Assembly (NCBI GenBank): GCA_015478945.1
Contig: JABUQX010027612.1
Location: forward strand, 1 to 10,000
Reading direction: 5' to 3'
Length of the DNA: 10,000 bases
Source: Trachelipus rathkii
Taxonomy: Eukaryota > Arthropoda > Malacostraca > Isopoda > Trachelipodidae
The notes below the pieces were generated by a model. The model saw only the letters and a program-made list of their open reading frames with translations, was not told where the DNA came from and ran no database searches. A program made the position numbers and the translations under genes. Positions 1 to 7,250 of the stretch are shown here, piece by piece. Positions within the stretch are counted from its first letter, which is position 1. Every line of letters begins with the position of its first letter.

Positions 1-59
1 AAGTGCCTACTAATATCACCCCCCGCTCTATCGATGGCATAGAAACATAGGTCTGACCT

Positions 60-850
60 GTGACGATACTCATCACGTCGTTCTTTCCCAAGGGTCCCTT
101 GGCTCAAGAAATGAAAATCAATTTGTCTATGCTAAATGAGTATAGAACTGTTGGACGCAGACAAAATTAATATATTAACCCAGTAATCCCCTTTCCCCTT
201 CATTCAGCTCCTGTGGGTCTAGTCCGAAAACGACGACGAGTAAGTTGCGTTTTTATGTAAGACCTAGCCGAATTTAATAGTGTTACTCAAGTAATGATTC
301 AATTCCCCTTACCAACCTAAAGATTATGAATTTTATCAAATAAAGTATGTGTAAAAATATTTAAGCAACCATGTGATCTGGTCCCGCGGGTTATTATCAG
401 TGGCCATGGAAACCGAAAGTGTTGAACCAAAACTGCTTTTTCCACTCCATATGCCCATATGAATATTTAAGAATTGCCCATTTGGTGTAAAAAATGTCCA
501 GCAACATTCAAACTGTGAATAATGGTTTGCGTTAGAGGAACTTCCACTTGGTCCAGAGTTAGTATATTACCCTTAGATGAATTATGATCCCTCTAAATGC
601 ATAAAATAGAGGATCATCTAGCTTATCTTGGAATCGTTCCTTCGCTGCACAGAGAGAAGATCGGGTTAAACAAACCCAGTAAACCCGGCTTTGCCGTACT
701 GAGGTTGAGTTTTTAGGCCATCACATTTCCTGCCCATATATCACAGAAAGGTATACTCCCCCTTCAGAAAAATATCAAAGGGGCCGTTAGAATTTCCCGT
801 CCCGACTTCGGTCAAGAAAACAATTACGGCCAGTTCTGGATAGGTAGAAT
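60..850 (+). pseudogene. pol: Reverse transcriptase domain, Ty3/Gypsy type, broken
   Basis: The RNA-dependent DNA polymerase part of the relic. The fingers begin with APVGLVRK (207-230), the usual SPVVLVRKKDG block, followed by a stop at 258-260 and then EFNSVTQ (270-290), matching the DYRxLNSVT block. The palm block that reads FSTP(Y/F)GHYEYLRMPFGVKNAPATF in relatives is split over several frames: TAFSTPYAH in the frame of 429, YEYLR at 458-472, PFGVKN at 478-495 and PATFK at 498-512. The catalytic YxDD motif is destroyed at 565-581. One frame reads YYP-stop, the shifted frame reads LDE, so the frame is lost and the second aspartate reads as glutamate. DHLAYL and VEFLGHHIS mark the thumb and connection. 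The last recognisable block is TSVKK (805-819), the usual start of the LRSFLGLVNYYRRF segment. It cannot encode an active enzyme. Confidence 0.87.
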
Positions 851-899
851 TTTTAATATGGCGACATATTCCCACTGTCTCGATCAGTAAGGAGCCTTT

Positions 900-1253
900 T
901 TATGTCTAAACTGGTGGTAGAATCCCAATTCACCTGGAACGGAAGTGTCAGGTCAAGGGCCTTCGAAGCCCCAACTTTTTTTAAAAGCCTTAGTTAACCC
1001 TACATTGTTATTGTTCCCCGATTAATAGTCCAGAGGTTTTCTCCTATGGATTCAATGTTGAATGCTTCAACCGTCGGGCCTGGTGTTCCATTTCCCAAAA
1101 CCAAGACCGGTCGATAGCAACCAATTGCTGTTATTTTCTATGACTTTAATGGGCTTCAAGAAATTATGGATAATTGACAAAGAACTAACTGCTTTGCGTT
1201 GGGCTGTCAAATCCCTTAGATACCCTTTCCTCCGTGTAATAAAATTTCCATAA
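900..1253 (+). pseudogene. pol: RNase H domain of the Gypsy pol relic
   Basis: The domain that degrades the RNA strand of the RNA-DNA hybrid. After a degenerate FTWN (931-942) that matches the FxWxxxCQxAFExLK block, an open segment of 63 codons (1062-1253) carries IDKELTALRWAVKSLRY. This corresponds to the family motif YSTxDRELLAIxxAIKHFRH, which holds a catalytic glutamate (the E of KEL, 1182-1184). The TDAS aspartate block expected near 1040 is not legible and the later TDHKPL block is missing. An AT dinucleotide run (1253-1266) and about 50 bases of AT-rich sequence sit where that block should be, which suggests an insertion or replacement. The 63-codon segment is the longest intact piece of the relic. 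It should not be called a gene, because its first residue is only an internal codon of the old polyprotein. Confidence 0.8.
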
Positions 1254-1266
1254 TATATATATATAT
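1253..1266. repeat. (AT)7 microsatellite
   Basis: A perfect AT dinucleotide run directly after the last open RNase H codons of the Gypsy relic. It lies where the relic loses similarity, so it may mark a slippage or insertion point. Confidence 0.9.
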
Positions 1267-1324
1267 CAATCTTATTTACATCTATTTAACAAAATATGAG
1301 TTTGTTAGTGGAAGGTTTTAGCGT

Positions 1325-1430
1325 CGACTCATGGGAGGCTCTATGATAGACTGTGATATCCGTCAATAGTATCGGGCCCTAAAAATTATATGTTTCCGAT
1401 GCCTTTCCGAATCTCCAGTAAATTGATGAT
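1325..1430 (+). pseudogene. pol: RNase H to integrase tether of the Gypsy pol relic
   Basis: Between RNase H and integrase, Gypsy elements carry a block that typically reads DYISQFTxDIRHIxGxxNxVADALSR. Here DIR is read at 1355-1363, a stop (TAG) follows at 1367-1369, and after a frame change SGPKNYM (1372-1392) and SDAF (1395-1406) appear. The spacing matches the family and places the end of the recognisable polyprotein near 1430. Downstream, a 59-codon open stretch (1524-1700) continues on the same strand. It lacks the zinc-binding HHCC residues and the DD35E core at proper spacing, so it is not called integrase. Confidence 0.7.
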
Positions 1431-2999
1431 AATGGAAGAACCCGACGAAATAGTACTTCTTTGGATTTCATTCCTCCTGGGTTCTTTCCGATAGAAATCA
1501 GCTTGATGAAAGTCTCGCAATAATTGTTTTCTCTTTACTTTATTGATCGGTCGGAGACATTTGAGGTAAGATATATGTTCTTATCGAGAATTCCAAAAAA
1601 CTATTCAGTAAAGTATATAATGACGCTTCAAGGGTCATTTGGTTCAAAAAAAGACTCGATTATTAAGAAAATTGGCCCAAGGGTCAATTGCTCAATACCA
1701 TAATTAAAACTGCTTTTACAGATGGTTTTAAAGTTAACGTCATATAATTATACCCATTAAAAACCTTAATAATTGGAATAACGCTGCTTGCGTTGAACCG
1801 CTGTTTTTAAAATTTTGCAGGAATTCACTATATATTATATCTGCTTAGTCACTTCTAGATGATGAATAAACTTTATCATTTAATAAAAAGTGCGTGTTTC
1901 AACTACTAGCTGTGCAAAAATAAGCTATTAATGGCCAAACCTATCTATCTTCTCTATATATCTCACACACACACACTCACCCTTGCGGTTCTCTATTTTT
2001 TTCTTTATATTTACACACAAATAACTGTCTTTCTTTAATCTATTTATAAATAAAAACTAATACCGATGAGGCTCGCTGGAGTGGGAGTAGCGAACCTAGG
2101 TTCCATAAAAGCTAGAAAGAGTAAAAAATTTCAAATTTGAGACGAACTATCCCTCTAACGATAAAATGTTCTTGTCTAGTGAATCTATGGTGTAATGTAT
2201 TCCGTGTATGCTTAGTAAAGAGCTATATTAAAAAAATCTTACAAACTAGAATTATAGAAATGTCTTGTGTGATTGCTATTAAAACTCTAATACTCAATCA
2301 ATAAAGTCGTTTATACAGTGTATATATATGCTCTGTATAGCGAATAGAAATTTTTAGTACAAAAAAACTATACTTATGTTATATATAATTTCATTCGGAA
2401 AACACCTGCCTCGATAAATTAATGGCTATTTATATCTAAGAAGTAAATAAAAAGGAATAGTGATGAAAAAACTTCCTCATATTGTTTTTATTTTGCAAAA
2501 ATATATAGCCGATGATTTTAATTAAAGTTCATAGGTAGCAGAAAAATAAAGTTTTTTCGATGAAATTAAGTATATTCGTGCATCCTTTTCTTCATTACTA
2601 GCTGGAAAGGCAAGGAATCATCGTAATCGACTGCTAAAAAGTGTATCTTTTGAACAACCCTGACATATAGATTTTTTGTCCAACTCTTCTAAAATAAAAT
2701 TTAAAATTCTATATTGGAATTTTGTCCTTGTTTCCCTTTCTTTTGTTTTAAATAGTTAGTTCAGTTTCTCAGAGTTATAGGGTGACCGTTTAAATAAAAA
2801 TTGTGGTGTCCACTTCTGAGGAAAGAGTGAAAGGAGGAAACTGAGTTGTTTACTCTGATTCATTTCGGTCTCCTGACTGAACCTGTTGAAATTATTACCT
2901 TAGAATAGGAATATATTTGTTGTCATTTTATTTTTTATCATAAAATCCTATCATGACTCGATTACTGCCGAATATATTGTACTTTTCAGAGTGGATAGC
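1431..2999. other. AT-rich region without a confident gene
   Basis: The sequence is AT-rich with many stops on both strands. It holds a short (CA)n run at 1964-1976, (TA)n clusters near 1955 and 2322, and a purine-rich stretch around 2819-2846 that resembles the polypurine tract preceding a 3' LTR, although no matching LTR pair was found. Two short open runs on the + strand were noted: 1524-1700 (59 codons from a TTG) and 2550-2660 (37 codons, with SSLLAGKARNHRNRLLKS inside). Neither has a recognisable domain and both are within chance length. If the integrase of the relic upstream ever lay here, it has decayed beyond recognition or been deleted. Confidence 0.6.
1964..1976. repeat. (CA)n microsatellite
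   Basis: Six and a half CA units flanked by TCTA-rich and TCTC-rich sequence (1940-1980). This is a simple sequence repeat typical of animal intergenic DNA. Confidence 0.9.
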
Positions 3000-3009
3000 C
3001 GAAGTAAAA

Positions 3010-3158
3010 ATCTCTGTCGGTTCCCAGAGTACCCGGACTAGTCAACTCCTCAGGATGCCTGTGGTTACGTCAAAAGTGTCCTATTGAGTTCCTTGACTAC
3101 CACGGTCTCGCCTAAGTGACAACCAACTTAAGGACCATGTCATAGGTCTCTGACTAAG
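3010..3158 (-). other. GC-richer island, possible decayed exon
   Basis: This island stands out from its AT-rich surroundings. Read on the minus strand it begins with a pyrimidine tract and a TTAG acceptor-like site (exon would start at 3153). Short protein-like runs follow in different frames, one containing HRHPEELTSPGTLGTDRDFYFGYPL-like content at about 3070-2996, but no frame is open throughout. The first 20 bases from the acceptor match the start of the minus-strand island at 3913 at 16 of 20 positions. It could be a broken duplicate of that exon. On the + strand a 33-codon run is equally open, so the coding strand is uncertain. No family was recognised. Confidence 0.25.
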
Positions 3159-3349
3159 AATGGTAAAGAAAAAATGCAATCGAATCGGGTGCTAGATAAC
3201 ACGTGAATAATATATGAACATTTGAGATCTGTCTGTTGGATGTATTCCCGGGATCATGACCATACTTCTGAGTCTAAAATACAGCTATATATAGTTCCCA
3301 TCCACAAGATTATACACCTATAGATGCTCAATAATTCTATTAAACTTGT

Positions 3350-3560
3350 AAATAACTAGTTAACTATTTAATATTAAGAATATTTTATTTGTAGATAAGG
3401 ATACTAATAAATAATTAGTTAACTATTTAATATTAACTAATAAATACTAGTTACGAATTACTATTAGGAATATTTAATTTGAAGACAAGAAAACAAACAA
3501 CATACTACTAGTAAATAAAAACTATTAGGAAGATTTTATCTGGAGACGAGAATACTAATA
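3350..3560. repeat. Degenerate AT-rich tandem repeat, spacing about 59 bases
   Basis: A 25-base block (3352-3376) containing TAGTTAACTATTTAATATTA recurs at 3411-3435 with one mismatch, 59 bases apart. Looser copies of the rest of the unit follow: ATTAGGAATATTTAATTTGAAGAC near 3473 and ATTAGGAAGATTTTATCTGGAGAC near 3524, each ending in a TACTA(A/G)TAA-like stretch. About three to four units are visible, the first two best conserved and the later ones shifted by insertions. The core includes the palindrome AGTTAACT. It reads as an old minisatellite between two GC-richer islands. Confidence 0.8.
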
Positions 3561-3659
3561 AAAATCTTTACAAAAGAAAAATTGGAAATCTACAAATTTA
3601 TCAGTCTTCCATCAAAATTTATTGATTGGTGTAAAAATTATTTTCCTTCAAGGAATGTA

Positions 3660-3930
3660 CAGGAACATAGTGTCCTTATATTCCTTCTCCTCAGTCAAAT
3701 ATCCACTGAGTGAGCCCAAGACTGTGCCTTCGTGTCCTCCACATCCTTCTTGCAATTGTCATTCCAATTGTATCCTTTGAACATGAAGTCTGCCTCTGGA
3801 TCCCCAGCGTTAAGTGTACCTGCGTCGAGGCTTACGCTGGTATGGAGCAAATAAGGCTCTGTAACTATTGATTCATGAGTCCCCGATATCCGCTGTTCGT
3901 CCTCGGTCCCTAACTAAGGCAAGAAAATCA
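3660..3930. other. GC-richer island
   Basis: The stretch from the poly-T flank at 3640 to the AT-rich flank at 3940 is clearly richer in G and C than its surroundings. It contains the minus-strand open exon candidate and an imperfect inverted repeat (3804-3814 with 3831-3840, one bulged T, 16-base loop). Such islands in AT-rich animal DNA are usually exons or remains of transposons. Confidence 0.6.
3695..3913 (-). CDS. Possible terminal exon of an unidentified gene, minus strand
   Basis: Read on the minus strand from 3913, 72 codons are open before a TGA at 3697-3695. The stretch begins exactly at a good 3' splice site: a T-rich pyrimidine tract ending in GCCTTAG. The residues include many acidic and aromatic positions, for example DAGTLNAGDPEADF (residues 30-43) and KGYNWNDNCKK (46-56), with one cysteine and no membrane segment. 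No family was recognised and no upstream exon could be joined, because no clear 5' splice site lies between this acceptor and the minus-strand open stretch above 3990. After the stop, another frame reads on for about 20 codons (GYLTEEKEYKDTMF), so the exon could continue by frameshift in a pseudogene. The plus strand is also fairly open here, with Ser/Pro-rich frames that look like antisense shadow. Real coding is possible but unproven. Confidence 0.33.
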   Translation of the reverse strand, partial: LGTEDEQRISGTHESIVTEPYLLHTSVSLDAGTLNAGDPEADFMFKGYNWNDNCKKDVEDTKAQSWAHSVDI

Positions 3931-3987
3931 AAAAAATTTGTATATATGTATATAATAATTGAAAAAATTCATATGTAAGTTTATATT

Positions 3988-4152
3988 ATGAGTCTCCTGA
4001 TTTGTCGCTTCTCTAACGCATTCATGCTCTTGAACCGCCCTCTTTTCCACTCCGTCATTTCTCTGAACACTGAAAATGGAGGTGGGGGTTTAGATTTAGC
4101 GGGGGAGGATCAAAGGGAAGTGTTTCGTGCACTAGTTGTGCCCTATGAATGA
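3988..4152 (+). CDS. Small open reading frame or exon, unidentified, 54 codons
   Basis: An ATG at 3988 opens 54 codons ending in TGA at 4150-4152. The N-terminal half is hydrophobic (MSLLICRFSNAFMLLNRPLF), which could pass for a signal sequence. The C-terminal half is glycine-rich and then acidic (GGGGLDLAGEDQREVF). The second half coincides with a dispersed G-rich repeat whose other copy (9001-9040) reads DLVGEDIREV in one frame after a one-base gap. This may be a piece of a repetitive element rather than a host gene. On the minus strand the same region is also open and has a C-rich pyrimidine tract ending in TTTTCAG, a good acceptor (exon would start near 4072). The strand is therefore unresolved. 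No known family was recognised. Confidence 0.22.
   Translation: MSLLICRFSNAFMLLNRPLFHSVISLNTENGGGGLDLAGEDQREVFRALVVPYE
4082..4122 (+). repeat. G-rich dispersed repeat, copy 1
   Basis: A G-rich block with two G5 runs and the core GGGGGAGGAT. It aligns with 9001-9040 at about 34 of 41 positions in the same orientation, with one gap. The G runs (GG, G5, G5, GG, GGG) could support a two-layer G-quadruplex; this is inference from spacing only. Confidence 0.75.
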
Positions 4153-4239
4153 CTGAAAGTAACCCAAGTAAGGTTTTGTAAGTTTAATGGTTCTCATTGT
4201 TACCGCTGGACACTTACGCTCCAGCTGGACTGATGATGT

Positions 4240-5400
4240 ATGATATTCTATACTTATTGATTTAGCTATTCCCAAAACTTAGAAAATTATCGAGGTTATA
4301 ATTTTTTCTCTTTTTAGTTTGGATATATGATTTGAAATATAATAATATTATAAAAAACTTTTGTAAATTCTAAAAAAGTAAACATATTGTACCATAACAT
4401 TATTACAAACAAATTCATAAATACTCGGGACTTGGAGAACTGGAAGTTAGAATGTCCCAGTAACTTCAAACTTCATATCGGAAGAACAGCAAAACTTACT
4501 GAGTAATTTAACAAACCTCTTGAAATTGAAAGGTGTAGTTCAAATAAAGTAAATAAAGTACATATAATAGTCAGTAATGTAAAATATACTGTTATAAAAT
4601 GAAGATAAAGTGCGTGATCTGTATAGCCCTTATATTTCATTGACAGGGTTGAGGTAAGTAGATTTCTTTATGCAAATTAAGAACACAATTATTTTTTAAT
4701 CTTGGAAAGATTTATCAAAAACCTACCATTGTTCAAATATATCTATCTATTTTAAACGGCAGCTTCAGACCTTGATTTTATCCCCAAACTCTTCAGTTAA
4801 GTATGATATATTTGTCATGATTGAGTCATAATTTCTATTTCCTCCCTTACTTCATTGCACGAATGATATTTGGATTCGTTTGGTTCCACTCTTGAATCTG
4901 ATCCTGAACTTAATGTACAAATACTCTTACTACATTGGGATTTTAAGTATATTCCCATTGTTATTACCGAGTACATTAAAATATATAATAATCCAATTCA
5001 TTATAACTTATTAAGTTGTGTGAGTGGATTGTGTATCTTCAACTGTTCAAAGAACATACAACACATTCAACAATTCATACAACATACAACTTTTTCGTAG
5101 TTGGTATTTATCCTTAGATTTTGATTCTATATTGAACTGTTATTATATTTTTTAATTACTTTAACCTACGAAAAAATATCTGAATTAGTTCCCGCACGAA
5201 AAAATATATTGAATGACTTTCATTAATAATAAAGATCGGAAACACTATAGTTAATAAACCCTTTCATTTTGGTTAAGACAAGACTGTAGTATATCCAATT
5301 GCGAATTTGTTTAAATTGAAGAAACTCCAATCCTCCCTGAATAAGTCACACAAGTAAGCAGGCCAACGATCCGGAGACAAAATCTCCCTCCGTTATCGGA
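4240..5400. other. AT-rich region without a confident gene
   Basis: No RNA gene or recognisable protein domain is seen. At 4541-4561 two AATAAAGTA units stand side by side, giving two overlapping poly(A)-signal-like hexamers, but no gene upstream explains them. A plus-strand frame at 4870-5097 is open for 76 codons from a TTG codon. Its first 25 residues look protein-like (STLESDPELNVQILLLHWDF), but its second half is low-complexity Ile/Asn/Gln from a CAACATT-type simple repeat (5050-5092). This favours chance over a gene. Confidence 0.55.
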
Positions 5401-5429
5401 AAAGCCAACCTGCTCCTAACACTCTGAGG

Positions 5430-5638
5430 TGTCAGTTGTTGCTGTGCTTAACTAGACAAAACCAAACATCTACTCGAACATCCACCTTAATATTCTTATT
5501 ATTATCTTTGGACCTCCGAATTATTTAATCTTCATCGACCAAGAGAAGAACAAGATAAGTGGAGAGAAGGTCACCCTCCCAGTCGGGTACGAGTGTTCGG
5601 TCCCAGCGTGCTTCTCTCCGCAACATAAATAAAATAAG
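5430..5638 (+). mobile_element. Possible LTR end of a second retroelement, boundaries uncertain
   Basis: This GC-richer island lies immediately upstream of a tRNA-Lys-type primer binding site. In an LTR retrotransposon the 5' LTR sits there. An AATAAA hexamer at 5628-5633 is placed as expected for the R region near the LTR end, and a TG dinucleotide that could open an LTR occurs at 5430. The terminal CA is not seen and no second copy of the sequence lies in the window, so neither boundary is established. Minus-strand frames of 85 and 108 codons overlap each other here, have no recognisable domain, and are best taken as chance. Confidence 0.35.
5628..5633 (+). promoter_or_regulatory. AATAAA poly(A) signal
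   Basis: A hexamer seven bases upstream of the primer-binding-site-like sequence. In an LTR this would direct 3' end formation of the element's RNA. Confidence 0.4.
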
Positions 5639-5639
5639 T

Positions 5640-5656
5640 TGGCCCCGAACAGGGAC
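5640..5656 (+). other. Retroelement primer binding site, tRNA-Lys type
   Basis: TGGCCCCGAACAGGGAC is identical to the well-known primer binding site complementary to the last 18 bases of animal tRNA-Lys(UUU), except for one missing G. The site starts with TGG, the complement of the CCA end, as primer sites do. A 17-base match of this kind in AT-rich DNA is very unlikely by chance. Reverse transcription of an LTR element would begin here using tRNA-Lys as primer. The alternative, a tRNA-Lys gene fragment on the minus strand, is weaker: the preceding bases do not form the 5' half of the T stem and no anticodon or D arm is present. No gag could be recognised downstream. A 39-codon open run starts at an ATG at 5864 but shows no zinc knuckle. 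Confidence 0.6.
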
Positions 5657-6600
5657 TTTGTTTCTGCTCGTCGCGTTACATTTTTGAGTGCGTAGGTTGT
5701 GACTTGGTTCACATTTTCGTCTCTTGGATTTTCTAATCCGCTGGTTTCCTGTATCCAACAATTCGAGAAAATATCCATATAGTCCTTTGTTTTCCCTTAA
5801 CTGTTTAATTAAAACTATTGGCTGATAACGATACAATAACAGAGACACCACTGCTGATCCAAAATGGACATATCAATCCTTGAAATATTTCTTAGAATAA
5901 ATAACAAAAAATGCCAAATCGAGGAACGTAATGTGTATGATTCCCCACGTCCCGTTGACATACCCACACAGTTATTCTGCTGAACACATAAGAGGAATAC
6001 AACGCTGTTACATACGGACATGAGTCCCAAAGCCCAGTACAAAGATAATTAAATCCCTCCTAAAGCTCCTAGTGATGCTCTCAGAATCTCCCTAGACATA
6101 ATAATTGATCCCTGTGTATACTACGCATAAATCTCAGTATAATGATTCATCTGCCCAGAAAGTGCATATCAATAAACTTGATAAAATAAATAACCAACTC
6201 TAAACCAGCTAATCCTGAAAGCTTAAAGGATAAACACAAATCACTCATGCTGAATATCCTATACCATCATAAATTGGAACTGATGAATCACTATCTATTT
6301 CGCTAGACATCAACGTAGCTCGGTCTCCTACGTCGAGAAGTAAAATATTACTTACATATAAGAATTTCATAAAATGGAAACAATGTGCAGGTCGTTGAAT
6401 ATTCAACCTTTGTTATGACACGGTCTTTATTGTACAAATGCCACGAAGAGAACGTTGTCATATTAGACACATTATGGTGATCTATGCCAACAAGTGCCCA
6501 TATCCTATAATGAAATGCTAACCAGAATACCTCGGTACTTTGTAGTTTATTGCTAACAAGAGGGTCATAAAATGCTTGAATTCAGAGGTACGTCTCGACT
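5657..6600. other. Region downstream of the primer site, no confident gene
   Basis: If the primer site belongs to an LTR element, gag should begin here on the + strand. Short plus-strand open runs exist (5864-5980, and an in-frame MSPKAQYKDN followed by a stop near 6050), but no CCHC knuckle, protease DSG/DTG motif or reverse transcriptase block is present. The element is either heavily decayed or a non-coding derivative. Minus-strand frames of 75 codons (5815-6042) and 61 codons (6518-6703) show no domain. Confidence 0.5.
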
Positions 6601-6619
6601 CCTTTGTTTTCCCCTTCAG

Positions 6620-6672
6620 AATAGTCGAGTTCATAATGTTTTGCTTGTTGTGCAAGAAAGACGCATCCTGGG
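6620..6672 (+). CDS. Possible internal exon, unidentified gene, + strand
   Basis: A strong pyrimidine tract ending in CCCCTTCAG precedes 6620 and a GTAAAA donor-like site follows 6672, delimiting 53 bases. One frame (from 6621) is open and reads IVEFIMFCLLCKKDASW. Its leftover single base joins in phase to the downstream open stretch that begins after the acceptor-like CAG at 6861. No further upstream exon was found and no family was recognised. The intron between would be 189 bases with a weak acceptor tract. Confidence 0.25.
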
Positions 6673-6861
6673 GTAAAATGTTACTATAATGTTCAGAAAA
6701 CACGACGAAGTCAATATACGAAAATTTCCTAGCAAAGTAATAGTTCCGTTCACGTGCCTCCTTGTCTCCTAAGACAAATTGTCAATCTTGTGAAAGTTGG
6801 TCAGTCGATAATGCCAAAGTAAATGTTTGGTTTGGGTAACGGTTGAAAAATCTTATACCAG

Positions 6862-7091
6862 AACAAGTGGTCGACCATAAAACTCCCATGGTAAGAAATA
6901 CACCAGTGGAGGAAACTAAGCAATTAACACACATGGAGAAAAATGCCTCCGTTGAAATAATTATTCAATCTAACGCCCCAAAAGTGGAAAACTTGGAAAA
7001 ACCTATAATAAATGAAGTATCAGTTCCTAATGTTCTCAGTATAAACGATTTAAATAGCAGTACTGAAGTTTGTTGTCTTTTGATGCATTAA
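6862..7091 (+). CDS. Possible last exon, hydrophilic unidentified protein, + strand
   Basis: A plus-strand frame is open from just after a stop at 6837-6839 to a TAA at 7089-7091. It is rich in Glu, Lys, Asn and Val (for example PVEETKQLTHMEKNASVEII and KVENLEKPIINEVSVP), with no hydrophobic segment and no zinc or catalytic motif. It looks like a disordered linker or tail. The natural start is not an ATG: the frame opens with TTG at 6843, so either a splice acceptor (CAG ending at 6861) or a chance frame explains it. An AATAAA at 7251-7256 lies 160 bases downstream, suitable for a 3' untranslated region. Codon use is AT-rich like the surroundings. The protein was not recognised. Confidence 0.33.
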
Positions 7092-7250
7092 TCAAAAATA
7101 GTGCAAGAATACAAATGACGATCTAATTAAGTCATGAAGAAGTCATTGTTTTTAAATTCCTCTGATTCCGTGTAAAATGCATAAATGTAATTACTTACAG
7201 TAAGAAGCCAGTCTTTTTTCAACAATTACGATTCTCAGTGGTAATGAGTA

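Larger units (their letters stand above)
1..1430 (+). mobile_element. Decayed Ty3/Gypsy LTR retrotransposon, pol region (5' truncated by window edge)
   Basis: This is a broken pol polyprotein of a Ty3/Gypsy retrotransposon, which in an intact element would copy the element's RNA into DNA and process it. Family landmarks appear in the correct order on the + strand: APVGLVRK (207-230), KTAFSTPYAH (429-458), PFGVKN (478-495), PATFK (498-512), LEELPLGPELVYY (532-570), DHLAYL (612-629), VEFLGHHIS (704-730), TSVKK (805-819), IDKELTALRWAVKSLRY (1173-1223), DIR (1355-1363) and GPKNY followed by SDAF (1375-1406). Neighbouring landmarks sit in different frames and stops lie between them, so no open reading frame spans the gene. 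Gag and protease would lie left of the window. Integrase is not recognisable, and no LTR was found that can be assigned to this copy. The assignment to Ty3/Gypsy rather than BEL or Copia follows from the PFGVKN-PATF block, the YxDD context and the tether before integrase. The subfamily is not determined. Confidence 0.88.

Noticed and set aside
1524..1700. Integrase core of the Gypsy element
   Set aside because: A 59-codon open run contains FIDRSETF, which recalls the IDRFTRW motif, but it lies about 300 bases too close to the tether and the rest of the core is absent.
2060..2110. Hammerhead-like core or tRNA-like sequence
   Set aside because: A CCGATGAG box occurs but the second conserved box and the flanking stems of a hammerhead are not formed. 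A GGTTCC near 2098 is not part of a tRNA fold.
4870..5100. 76-codon plus-strand frame as a gene
   Set aside because: It starts at TTG and its second half is low-complexity sequence from a CAACATT-type repeat.
5340..5440. Integrase DNG motif on the minus strand
   Set aside because: SDNGGRF can be read on the minus strand near 5390, but no flanking integrase residues are legible on either side.
5630..5720. tRNA-Lys gene on the minus strand
   Set aside because: Only the last 17 bases resemble tRNA-Lys. The T stem does not pair and no anticodon or D arm precedes it, so a primer binding site is the better reading.
5521..6042. Three overlapping minus-strand frames of 85, 108 and 75 codons
   Set aside because: They overlap in different frames, cover the primer-site island and show no domain; the local lack of stops comes from higher GC content.
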